Assembly: GCF_030409805.1 (NCBI RefSeq)
Contig: NZ_JAUFQP010000007.1
Location: 1,075,519-1,139,518 of the forward strand
DNA from: Algibacter miyuki
Lineage (GTDB): Bacteria > Bacteroidota > Bacteroidia > Flavobacteriales > Flavobacteriaceae
Reading direction: 5' to 3'
Length of the DNA stretch: 64,000 nucleotides
Below the pieces are notes generated by a model. The model saw only the letters and a list, made by a program, of their open reading frames with translations. It was not told where the DNA came from and searched no databases. The position numbers and the translations under genes were made by a program. Every line of letters begins with the position of its first letter. Positions within the stretch are counted from its first letter, which is position 1. Shown here in pieces: positions 35,099 to 42,510 of this stretch.

Positions 35099-35488
35099 TT
35101 AATTACTTGCTGTAACCGATGATGTTTCTGCGGTTTTACTATTTGCGAAAGCGGCCATTAAATCGTCTAAAGATAAAGTGTTGGCGCCTAAGGTTTCATT
35201 TATTGTAGTTATCCTGTTATCAACAACATTAACAGCTATCGTTTTAGATTCGTAACCCACAAAACTAAGTGATACATTGTACGTTCCGGCTTGTAAATGT
35301 TCAAATTTAAAGCTTCCGTTTTTGTCTGTTACCGTTTTAGCGCCCGTTTCTTTAATAGTTATAGTTGCTAGTTCTAGTGGAGCTTGGTTCGATTCTAAAT
35401 CTAGAATATTTCCTGAGATAGATACGTTATCTTGAGCAAAGCTTGTAGCCGATATTAAAAAAGCGAATATTAAAAAAAGATGTTTCAT
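35099..35488 (-). CDS. Orphan exported carboxypeptidase-regulatory-like protein
   Basis: 129 residues. Signal peptide MKHLFLIFAFLISATSFAQ, then a single carboxypeptidase-regulatory-like domain (about 21-100; ISGNILDLESNQAPLELATI, TVTDKNGSFKFEHL, YNVSLSFVGYES), then a short tail. The domain is the same one that precedes the plug in the TonB receptors, but no plug or barrel follows; a stop and strong terminator close the gene. Its promoter has an array of 11-bp-phased repeats, so it probably belongs to the phosphate regulon. It might interact with the TonB system; that is inference. Confidence 0.85.
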   Translation of the reverse strand: MKHLFLIFAFLISATSFAQDNVSISGNILDLESNQAPLELATITIKETGAKTVTDKNGSFKFEHLQAGTYNVSLSFVGYESKTIAVNVVDNRITTINETLGANTLSLDDLMAAFANSKTAETSSVTASN

Positions 35489-35514
35489 GGTAATACTAAA
35501 TAAATTTTGCTCTG

Positions 35515-35591
35515 CAAAATAAAGGCATTAAGGTCACTAGAATGTTATGTAACAATTAAACAACTGTGATGATAAGGTTACCCTAATGTTA
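35515..35591 (-). promoter_or_regulatory. 11-bp-phased Pho-box-like array upstream of the orphan domain gene
   Basis: Plus-strand units in one register: AAGGTCA 35530, AATGTTA 35541, weak ACAATTA 35552, weak ACTGTGA 35563, AAGGTTA 35574, AATGTTA 35585. On the coding strand the nearest unit is followed after 7 bases by TTATTTTG (35522-35515), then ATG 26 bases on, exactly as in the porin promoter. The distal pair (TAACATT-AGGG-TAACCTT) is also 62 bases from dgt on the other strand. Confidence 0.65.
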
Positions 35592-35652
35592 AGCGAATTT
35601 TTATTTATTTTTTATTAGGAAATGTTATCTTGCCAGCATATAAATTTTTACC

Positions 35653-36993
35653 ATGAACTGGGAACAACTACTATCCTTAAAACGCTTTGGCGACACCAAT
35701 AAACGTATTAGAAAAGAACAAGACGAAACCCGTTTAGGTTTTGAAGTAGATTACGATCGTGTAATTTTTTCATCAGAATTTAGAAGTTTACAAGATAAAA
35801 CTCAGGTTATTCCGTTATCCGAAACCGATTTTGTTCACACACGCCTCACGCACAGTTTAGAGGTTAGTGTGGTTGGGCGCTCACTTGGGCGTTTGGTGGG
35901 TAAAAAACTATTAGAAAAACACCCACATTTGCAAAGTTCATTAGGCTATCAAGCCAACGATTTTGGTGCTATTGTTGCCGCAGCAGCTTTGGCTCACGAT
36001 ATCGGGAACCCACCTTTCGGGCATTCTGGGGAAAAAGCCATTGGTGAATTTTTTATCACCGGTGCTGGTAAAAGTTTCAAAAATCAATTGACTGATAAAG
36101 AATATCAAGATCTTTGCGATTTTGAAGGTAATGCTAACGGATTTAAAATTTTAACCGAAGATCGCGATGGGCGTTTGGGCGGACTCCGTTTAAGCTACGC
36201 CACACTTGGGGCGTTTATGAAATACCCCAAAGAATCGTTACCTAAAAAGCCAACAGCACATATTGCAGATAAAAAATACGGATTTTTCCAAAGTGAAAAA
36301 GAAGCTTTTCAAGATGTAGCCAACGAGCTTGGTTTATTAAAACGTAGCGAAACCGATTTAAGTTTTTCACGTCATCCCTTAGCTTTTCTAGTGGAAGCAG
36401 CCGATGATATTTGTTACACCATAATCGATTTTGAAGACGGTATCAACCTCGGACTTATTCAAGAAGAGTTTGCTCTAGAATATCTTTCAAAAATCATTCG
36501 TCATAATATAAAGCCCGAAAATTATTACGCACTATCCTCCCGCGAAGACCGCATTGGTTATTTACGTGCATTATCTATTGGTAGTTTAATAAACGAAGCC
36601 GTAAACCTGTTTATGGAAAACGAAGAAGCTATATTAAACGGGAGTTTTGATTGTGCATTGCTTGATAAAAGCCAGTACGAAGCCCAAATAAACGACATCA
36701 TTAAAATTAGTATCGATAACGTTTACCAATCCAGCGAGGTTATCGATAAAGAAATTGCAGGTTATGGCGTTATAAACACGCTGTTAAATACCTATGCAAG
36801 TGCTGTAAATAACGATTTCAATAACACGGCATCTAATTACGATAAACTCATACTAAAAAGCCTGCCTAAAGGTATCAATTCAACAAGCACTAGTCTGTAC
36901 AAACGTCTATCTAGTGTGTGTTACTACGTGTCGCTCCTCACCGATAGTAAAGCTATAAAAGAATATAAAAAGATAAAAGGTTTCGGGTTTTAG
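35653..36993 (+). CDS. dgt: dGTP triphosphohydrolase
   Basis: 446 residues. HD-domain hydrolase with DKTQVIPLSETDFVHTRLTH, the metal-binding LAHDIGNPPFGHSGEKAI motif and FLVEAADDICYTIIDFEDG. Length and opening (MNWEQLLSLKRFGD) fit the Bacteroidota Dgt group. It splits dGTP into deoxyguanosine and triphosphate, influencing dNTP pools. It diverges from the orphan carboxypeptidase-regulatory-like gene and shares its 164-base upstream region. A repeat copy lies 9 bases after its stop. Confidence 0.95.
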   Translation: MNWEQLLSLKRFGDTNKRIRKEQDETRLGFEVDYDRVIFSSEFRSLQDKTQVIPLSETDFVHTRLTHSLEVSVVGRSLGRLVGKKLLEKHPHLQSSLGYQANDFGAIVAAAALAHDIGNPPFGHSGEKAIGEFFITGAGKSFKNQLTDKEYQDLCDFEGNANGFKILTEDRDGRLGGLRLSYATLGAFMKYPKESLPKKPTAHIADKKYGFFQSEKEAFQDVANELGLLKRSETDLSFSRHPLAFLVEAADDICYTIIDFEDGINLGLIQEEFALEYLSKIIRHNIKPENYYALSSREDRIGYLRALSIGSLINEAVNLFMENEEAILNGSFDCALLDKSQYEAQINDIIKISIDNVYQSSEVIDKEIAGYGVINTLLNTYASAVNNDFNNTASNYDKLILKSLPKGINSTSTSLYKRLSSVCYYVSLLTDSKAIKEYKKIKGFGF

Positions 36994-37002
36994 TACCCCT
37001 TT

Positions 37003-37105
37003 GGGCGTTACCCTTCCCGATTGCTATCGGGAAGGGTCGGGCTATCACTACTCGCTCCCTCCCAAAAGGTCGGGGAGCTCAAACAGGCCGTTCCATCCCT
37101 AACGC
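37003..37105 (+). repeat. Dispersed 103-bp intergenic repeat, copy 3
   Basis: Starts GGGCGTTACCCTTCCCGATT, has the internal stem CCTTCCCGATTGCTATCGGGAAGG, then GGGTCGGGCTATCACTACTC and a second small hairpin (CTCCCTCCCAAAAGGTCGGG GAG), and ends CATCCCTAACGC. Same length and borders as copy 1, lying just downstream of the dgt stop. Confidence 0.8.
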
Positions 37106-37188
37106 AACAGCCTGCCAAGATATTTGTGTAAAAGTAAATGAATTATTATCCGGAATGTAAGTGCGTACTCTAAGTCCGTTTAGTTATC

Positions 37189-38313
37189 TTATTTCCTAAA
37201 TTTCAACACATAATTATTCGAGCCATCGCTACCATCTAGAGCCACACCACTTGGGCAATACAAGTATTCCGGTTCGTTATTAGCATCCATTAAAAGCTGA
37301 GGTCTTTCAAATTTAACATGTTTTCCATAGCGCGGATTGGCACCTTCAGGAACTTGCCCGTTAAGATAATATTGTTGGAAATTATGAAATCCAGACAACG
37401 GTTCGGAATTAAACTTAAGGCCATCTTCTGATACCCAAAGCAAACCGCCGCCTTTTTCTAAAATACCATGATTATCCGTAGTTAACAAACAAACTTGATT
37501 ACGCCACAAAAACACATAACCATCTTCTATTCGGGCTTTATTACTCGTAATAGGGTCGGGTTGGATAAGGTAAGGTCCTTCTAATTTATCCGAAATAGCA
37601 ACGCCCATACTTACTTTTGCACCCGATCCTTTTGGGCCAGCCATGGCTTTAAAATATAAATGATATTTTCCGTTAGGGAGTTTTATAATACTTGGGTTGT
37701 TTACGCCTAGTCCGCTATTATGGCACCAAATGGTATTATCGTTTGGCGGACTAAGTAATGGGGTGTTTTTGTTTGGAGTTTCTATCCAAGGCCCGTAAAT
37801 GTTGTCACTAATAAGCATACCAATACGTTGGCTCGGGCCATGTTGTTTATCGCCATCATTAGCGATGTAAACTAAAACATATTTATCGTCAATTTTCCTG
37901 ATATTAGGGTTATGGAAACCTGCGGCATTCCAAGCGTTGCCGCCTTTCCCTTGTCCTATAACACCTTTAAATCGAAACGGACCTTCCGGACTTTTGGCTT
38001 CGTAATGTGCTATTTCACTATTAAAACGCCAAGCTGTTTTAAAAGGCGTGTTCGATGGCCATCTTGCCGAAAATAAATGTACGTTACCTTGCTCATCTCT
38101 TATGGGCGAACTTCCCCAAACATCATAACCAGGTTCGTTTATAGATTCTCCTATAAATGCCCATTGGTCAGACATGGCTGTTGGCATCTTTTCGTAAGGT
38201 TTTGAAGTCACTTCCGTAGAGGTTTCTGTTTTCTTACTCGTGTTTTCTTTGCAGGCTATAAAAAAGGTAGCGGAAATAGTAATGGTTAGTAATGTTAATT
38301 TTGCAAGTTTCAT
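37189..38313 (-). CDS. GH43-like five-bladed beta-propeller lipoprotein
   Basis: 374 residues. Lipoprotein signal ending at Cys21 (TISATFFIAC), a short Thr/Lys/Ser linker, then a beta-propeller typical of clan GH-F and related glycosidases: GYDVWGSSPIRDEQGNVHLF, GFHNPNIRKIDDKYVLVYIA, NNPSIIKLPNGKYHLYFKAM, GPYLIQPDP, FERPQLLMDANNEPEYLY. Asp/Glu at blade positions could be catalytic, but substrate and exact family (GH43, GH117 or an uncharacterised relative) cannot be fixed. A cell-surface glycan hydrolase is likely. No SusC/SusD pair is next to it. Confidence 0.8.
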   Translation of the reverse strand: MKLAKLTLLTITISATFFIACKENTSKKTETSTEVTSKPYEKMPTAMSDQWAFIGESINEPGYDVWGSSPIRDEQGNVHLFSARWPSNTPFKTAWRFNSEIAHYEAKSPEGPFRFKGVIGQGKGGNAWNAAGFHNPNIRKIDDKYVLVYIANDGDKQHGPSQRIGMLISDNIYGPWIETPNKNTPLLSPPNDNTIWCHNSGLGVNNPSIIKLPNGKYHLYFKAMAGPKGSGAKVSMGVAISDKLEGPYLIQPDPITSNKARIEDGYVFLWRNQVCLLTTDNHGILEKGGGLLWVSEDGLKFNSEPLSGFHNFQQYYLNGQVPEGANPRYGKHVKFERPQLLMDANNEPEYLYCPSGVALDGSDGSNNYVLKFRK

Positions 38314-38368
38314 TAGTGGTGTGTCAAAGGGAAGTGTTGTTGGTGTTTATGTCGTTTTAATTCCAATG

Positions 38369-38602
38369 TTATTGTTTTTGTAACCACACCCTAATTTCCT
38401 TTCGTAAAGAAACTTCAGGTTTTGGTAACGGAATTTTTTGTCCAAATTGTTTGCTTTTATTAAATTTTGAAAACATAATTTTACGTTTTTTCCAAACCTC
38501 AGGATACAATTCCAAGAACTTATTAAAAAAAGTTTGTTCATTAATTTTTCCTTCTATTTTAGAAAGTACTTCTTTAAATTTCTCTTCTTGTTCTATAATC
38601 AT
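38369..38602 (-). CDS. Small charged hypothetical protein
   Basis: 77 residues, 19 of them Lys, no signal peptide. MIIEQEEKFKEVLSKIEGKI and FFNKFLELYPEVWKKRKIMF suggest a small helical cytosolic protein. A second frame in another register (38347-38541) overlaps it and looks like a shadow. Function unknown; the gene lies 55 bases upstream of the GH43-like gene on the same strand. Confidence 0.6.
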   Translation of the reverse strand: MIIEQEEKFKEVLSKIEGKINEQTFFNKFLELYPEVWKKRKIMFSKFNKSKQFGQKIPLPKPEVSLRKEIRVWLQKQ

Positions 38603-38820
38603 TGTGTTATTATATAGTAGTCAGTAAACTATTGGTAGTTTCTGATTTTATTCTTTTTAGTTCTCGGTAACCGAAGGATATCAGTACACCCAAATATATA
38701 TCACTTTGCCGCATAATAAAAATGAGATAGATTTTATTCTTCAATTTTAACTTTTAGCGTAGAATAATACTATAGCTTCTACTAGTTTTGTTTAAGTGAG
38801 AAAGAAATTGTTGGAGCTTA

Positions 38821-39606
38821 CTAATTGGCATCCTCTTCAAAACCAGTTTTGTTTTTTAATTTACGTCGGATAAAAAAGAGTAGAACAGCGAAAAGTAAAG
38901 CTACTAAAGCTCCCCAGAATTTCACGAAGTTATCCCAAACAATATTAAGCAACTCATCTAATTTTTTTAAAAAGTCATTTTTGCGATCAACATTTACGTT
39001 TACCGATAAGGTTTTAGCTGTTTTTGGAGTCGATGTACCACTGCAATCACTGGTTTCAAATAATTCGATATTGGCGCTAACTCGGTAAACTCCTTTAGAT
39101 TTTGGCTTAATCGAAAAACGAACTTCCGAACCGCTAGCATCTATTTTATGGCATTTTGCAGGCATGGGGTTGAGTACTTCAAAGTCGGGTGCAACAGGTG
39201 TTATTTTGGCGTATTTTCCAACCGATTTTGGGAACATGGTTTCATCTTCAACCATTCCGACCATGCGTTCCGGTCTAATCGAGGTATCGCCAAGCCATAC
39301 ACGTAGTATGCCTATTTCATTCAAGTGAATAATACTATCAACTGATAAATGTACACGGTATTTGTCCTTATTTAATTCGTTTTCTTTCGGGATTATAATG
39401 GGTGCTTGAATATCTTTCGGGGTATCACCTATGTTTTCAGTAGTATTTTCTACTGCTTCTTCCATGGCCTCTTCTATAGCTTCTTTAATGCTTTCAGTAG
39501 CCGATTCATCAACTTTTTGTTGAGCTCGTTTGGAGTCGCCACAGGAGCTCATAAAAAGAACCGTAATTACGATAAATAGCCTCCCCAGGCCAATAAAATT
39601 TTTCAT
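38821..39606 (-). CDS. Lipoprotein with C-terminal membrane anchor, unknown function
   Basis: 261 residues from ATG 39606; a longer frame to 39681 exists, but only the inner start gives a proper lipoprotein signal (MKNFIGLGRLFIVITVLFMS, then SC, Cys22). An acidic Glu/Ala/Thr-rich helix follows (about 30-62), then a beta-rich domain (about 75-205), then a single membrane helix near the C-terminus (FVKFWGALVALLFAVLLFFI) with a basic RRKLKNK stop. The combination of a lipid anchor and a C-terminal helix is unusual and may mean the signal is a plain inner-membrane segment. No family recognised. Confidence 0.7.
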   Translation of the reverse strand: MKNFIGLGRLFIVITVLFMSSCGDSKRAQQKVDESATESIKEAIEEAMEEAVENTTENIGDTPKDIQAPIIIPKENELNKDKYRVHLSVDSIIHLNEIGILRVWLGDTSIRPERMVGMVEDETMFPKSVGKYAKITPVAPDFEVLNPMPAKCHKIDASGSEVRFSIKPKSKGVYRVSANIELFETSDCSGTSTPKTAKTLSVNVNVDRKNDFLKKLDELLNIVWDNFVKFWGALVALLFAVLLFFIRRKLKNKTGFEEDAN

Positions 39607-39777
39607 CTTTAATAAAGGTTTAAAGTCTATTAACAGTGTTCTGCTTGCATAAATAGGTCTGTGTGCGGACTCATTCTGCAAGGGTGTGGCTATTAAAATG
39701 TACCTGTGGGGAGAGATGTGTTAGAATATAACTAAGATAGTTGTTTTTTCTCACGAAAACAAATTTAAAAAAGTTAT

Positions 39778-41535
39778 TTAAAGCAGTGTTTTAATGAATT
39801 TTAAGATGCTATCAGCATCTAAACCAATGCGTTGGTGTAATTCATCAACTTTAGCGTGTTCAATAAAATGGTCTGGAATACCTAAGGTTTTAATGGTGTT
39901 TTTGTAGTTGTGCTCAGCTGAAAATTCTAAAATAGCTGTACCAAAACCTCCGGTAATAGCGTTATCTTCAATAGTGATTATTGTTTGGTTTGCTTTAAAA
40001 ATACGGTGTAGTAAGTTAGCGTCTAGAGGTTTTATAAAACGCATATCGTAATGTGAAACGTCTAAAGTTTCAATGGCTTTACTTACAGGTTCGGCCATGT
40101 TGCCTATACTTAAAACTGCAAGATGATTTCCTTGCTTAAGTGAAACACCTGAGCCTATTTCAATTTTTGAAAACGGTTGTTTCCAGTCAATGGTAACACC
40201 ACGACCTCTAGGGTAGCGAATGGCTATGGGATAATCTAGTCCCAATTGCGCTGTGTACATGATGTTGCGTAGTTCGATTTCGTTTCGCGGAGCAAAAATA
40301 ATTAAATCTGGGATGCATCTTAAATAAGATAAGTCGAAAACTCCGTGATGGGTGGCGCCATCTTCTCCCACTAATCCCGCGCGATCCAAACAAAAAATAA
40401 CAGGTAGTTTTTGCAAGGCTACATCGTGAATAATCTGGTCATAAGCACGCTGTAAAAAGGTCGAGTAAATATTGCAAAATGGTATTAAACCTTGAGTAGC
40501 CATACCTGCAGCTAAAGTTACGGCGTGTTGTTCGGCAATACCAACATCAAAAGCACGGTCGGGCATATCGGCCATCATGTATTTTAAGGAACTTCCGGTG
40601 GGCATTGCAGGTGTTATGCCTACAATTTTTTTATTAATTTTAGCGAGTTCAACAATGGTATGGCCAAAAACATCTTGATATTTTGGAGGTTCAATGGTTG
40701 GGGCTTTGATACTTAAATCGCCTGTTTTAGCATTGAATTTTCCTGGTGCGTGATATTTTACTTGGTCTTCTTCAGCTTGTTTTAAACCTTTTCCTTTTGT
40801 AGTAATAACGTGTAAAAACTTCGGACCTTTTACGGTTTTTAAACGTTCTAATTCCGGAATTAGTTTTGGTAAATCGTGCCCATCAATAGGCCCGGAATAG
40901 TTGAAATTTAAGGCTTCAAAAATATTATCTTGTTTTTGTGTGCCTTTTTTAACGTTGGTTAAATATTGTTTTAAAGCCCCAACACTGGGGTCTATACCAA
41001 TAGCATTATCGTTTAAAATTACTAAAATATTAGAGTTGGTAACACCTGCATGGTTTAAGCCTTCGAAAGCCATACCTCCAGCAATACTCGCATCGCCAAT
41101 AACGGCAATGTGTTGTTTTTCAAAATCACCTTTTAATTTGGAAGCAATGGCCATGCCTAAAGCTGCAGAAATAGAGGTGGAGGCGTGTCCAACACCAAAA
41201 GTATCGTAAATACTCTCATCACGTTTTGGAAAGCCACTTATACCATGTAATTGGCGGTTGGTATGAAAATTATCACGCCTTCCTGTTAATATTTTATGAC
41301 CGTAAGCTTGGTGACCAACATCCCATATAAGCTGGTCGTTGGGTGTATTGAAAACGTAATGCAATGCAATAGTTAACTCGACAACGCCTAAACTAGCGCC
41401 TAAATGCCCTTCTTTTGTAGCTACAATATTAATAATGAAGTTTCGCAGTTCTTGAGCAAGTTGCGGTAAGTCTTTTTGGTTTAAAAGACGAAGTTGTTCG
41501 GGTGAGTTTATTTGGTTGAGTATGTTGTTTTGCAC
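39778..41535 (-). CDS. dxs: 1-deoxy-D-xylulose-5-phosphate synthase
   Basis: About 585 residues. TPP-binding features GVGHASTSISAALGMAIASK and GDASIAGGMAFEGLNHAG...NDN, the transketolase pyrimidine domain with IAEQHAVTLAAGMATQGLIP, and LDRAGLVGEDGATHHGVFDL. It makes DXP from pyruvate and glyceraldehyde-3-phosphate, the entry to the MEP isoprenoid pathway. An ATG at 41550 exists, but a TATTTTTG -7 element occupies 41540-41547, so transcription would start near 41535. The GTG at 41535 (VQNNILNQINSPEQ) is the likelier start and would be leaderless. It diverges from tadA. Confidence 0.95.
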   Translation of the reverse strand: MQNNILNQINSPEQLRLLNQKDLPQLAQELRNFIINIVATKEGHLGASLGVVELTIALHYVFNTPNDQLIWDVGHQAYGHKILTGRRDNFHTNRQLHGISGFPKRDESIYDTFGVGHASTSISAALGMAIASKLKGDFEKQHIAVIGDASIAGGMAFEGLNHAGVTNSNILVILNDNAIGIDPSVGALKQYLTNVKKGTQKQDNIFEALNFNYSGPIDGHDLPKLIPELERLKTVKGPKFLHVITTKGKGLKQAEEDQVKYHAPGKFNAKTGDLSIKAPTIEPPKYQDVFGHTIVELAKINKKIVGITPAMPTGSSLKYMMADMPDRAFDVGIAEQHAVTLAAGMATQGLIPFCNIYSTFLQRAYDQIIHDVALQKLPVIFCLDRAGLVGEDGATHHGVFDLSYLRCIPDLIIFAPRNEIELRNIMYTAQLGLDYPIAIRYPRGRGVTIDWKQPFSKIEIGSGVSLKQGNHLAVLSIGNMAEPVSKAIETLDVSHYDMRFIKPLDANLLHRIFKANQTIITIEDNAITGGFGTAILEFSAEHNYKNTIKTLGIPDHFIEHAKVDELHQRIGLDADSILKFIKTLL

Positions 41536-41539
41536 AGCG

Positions 41540-41547
41540 CAAAAATA
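41540..41547 (-). promoter_or_regulatory. -7 element of dxs, overlapping the upstream ATG
   Basis: Minus-strand TATTTTTG ends 4 bases before the GTG at 41535. It overlaps the frame that begins at ATG 41550 and so argues against that start. Confidence 0.55.
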
Positions 41548-41602
41548 CATGATTTTTCAAGTTGGAGCGTAATTAAATAGTTTCAAATTGTATTTTTGCT
41601 AG

Positions 41603-42052
41603 ATGATACAACCTTTTGATGATACTTATTTTATGAAAAAGGCACTTCAGGAAGCAGAGTCGGCTTTTGAACGTGGCGAAATTCCGGTGGGTGCTGTAAT
41701 TGTAATTGATAATAAAATTATTGCACGCGGACATAATTTAACCGAAACCTTGAATGATGTTACGGCACATGCTGAAATGCAAGCCATAACAGCAGCTGCT
41801 AATTTTTTAGGTGGAAAATATCTGCAAAAATGCACGTTGTACGTTACTTTAGAGCCGTGCCAAATGTGTGCAGGTGCGTTGTACTGGAGTCAGATTTCTA
41901 ATATTGTTTATGGCGCCAGAGATTTGGAACGCGGTTGTATTCATTTAAACACGAAATTGCATCCCAAAACAAAAATTAAAGGGGGTATTCTGGAAGATGA
42001 AGCTTCTGCTTTAATGAAACGTTTTTTTATTGCTAGACGTGGTTTGAATTAG
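41603..42052 (+). CDS. tadA: tRNA-specific adenosine deaminase TadA
   Basis: 149 residues. Zinc-deaminase motif TAHAEMQAI (catalytic Glu) and EPCQMCAGALYWSQI (PCxxC), with GEIPVGAVIVIDNKIIARGH near the N-terminus. It deaminates A34 to inosine in tRNA-Arg(ACG) and is usually essential. A TATTTTTG -7 element lies at 41591-41598, only 4 bases before the ATG, so this message may also be nearly leaderless. Confidence 0.93.
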   Translation: MIQPFDDTYFMKKALQEAESAFERGEIPVGAVIVIDNKIIARGHNLTETLNDVTAHAEMQAITAAANFLGGKYLQKCTLYVTLEPCQMCAGALYWSQISNIVYGARDLERGCIHLNTKLHPKTKIKGGILEDEASALMKRFFIARRGLN

Positions 42053-42161
42053 GAGTTAACGTAGGTTGTTAGCTTCTTTAAAAAAAAGTACACGATTTTT
42101 ATTATACGATTTCTCCTGTTGTTTGAATGACGAGTTTGAAATGCTTACGGCAAATATGCCC

Positions 42162-42251
42162 GCGTTAGGGATTGCAGTGGATAGCCCACAGCCCGACGTA
42201 GGAGGTGCGAGGACTTGGAACGGAAAGCCCGACCCTTTTCGGGTAACGCCC
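42162..42251 (-). repeat. Dispersed intergenic repeat, copy 4 (90 bp)
   Basis: In reverse orientation it starts GGGCGTTACCCGAAAAGGGT 8 bases after the stop of the 42260-42496 gene and ends ATCCCTAACGC. The middle block (GTCCTCGCACCTCCTACGTC, GGGCTGTGGGCTATCC) matches copy 2, while its first 20 bases match copy 1 exactly. Two small reading frames across it are shadows. Confidence 0.8.
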
Positions 42252-42259
42252 AAAAAAGT

Positions 42260-42496
42260 TTAATTTTTTTTATCGCGTTGAGAGGCTTTCATTTTATCCA
42301 GATTTTCTTTGGTTAGCATGTAATCTTTGGGGTCTTTTCCTTTCCAACGGTAGTATGAAAATATGGGGAAAACGATAAGAAAAAGGCTTGTTACGCCAAA
42401 GCCGATGAGCTTTTCGGTGTAATCTACTTCGAGTACGAAACCAAGAATGATACTGGTGAAAGCGGCGATGGTTAATATGGCGATGAGGTATTTCAT
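42260..42496 (-). CDS. Small two-helix membrane protein
   Basis: 78 residues with two membrane helices (about 3-22 and 31-50) and a hydrophilic Lys-rich C-terminus (YRWKGKDPKDYMLTKENLDK). No known function. It lies 14 bases after the first ClC gene on the same strand and may be its co-transcribed neighbour. Confidence 0.75.
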   Translation of the reverse strand: MKYLIAILTIAAFTSIILGFVLEVDYTEKLIGFGVTSLFLIVFPIFSYYRWKGKDPKDYMLTKENLDKMKASQRDKKN

Positions 42497-42510
42497 TCGT
42501 GGATTTGTGA

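Noticed and set aside
38347..38541. 64-residue frame overlapping the 77-residue gene before the GH43-like lipoprotein
   Set aside because: It is in another register of the same strand, Asn/Lys-rich with no pattern; the 77-residue frame has a plausible helical protein and better start.
42056..42263. Two overlapping small frames on opposite strands between tadA and the small membrane protein
   Set aside because: Both run through repeat copy 4 and have no protein-like features.
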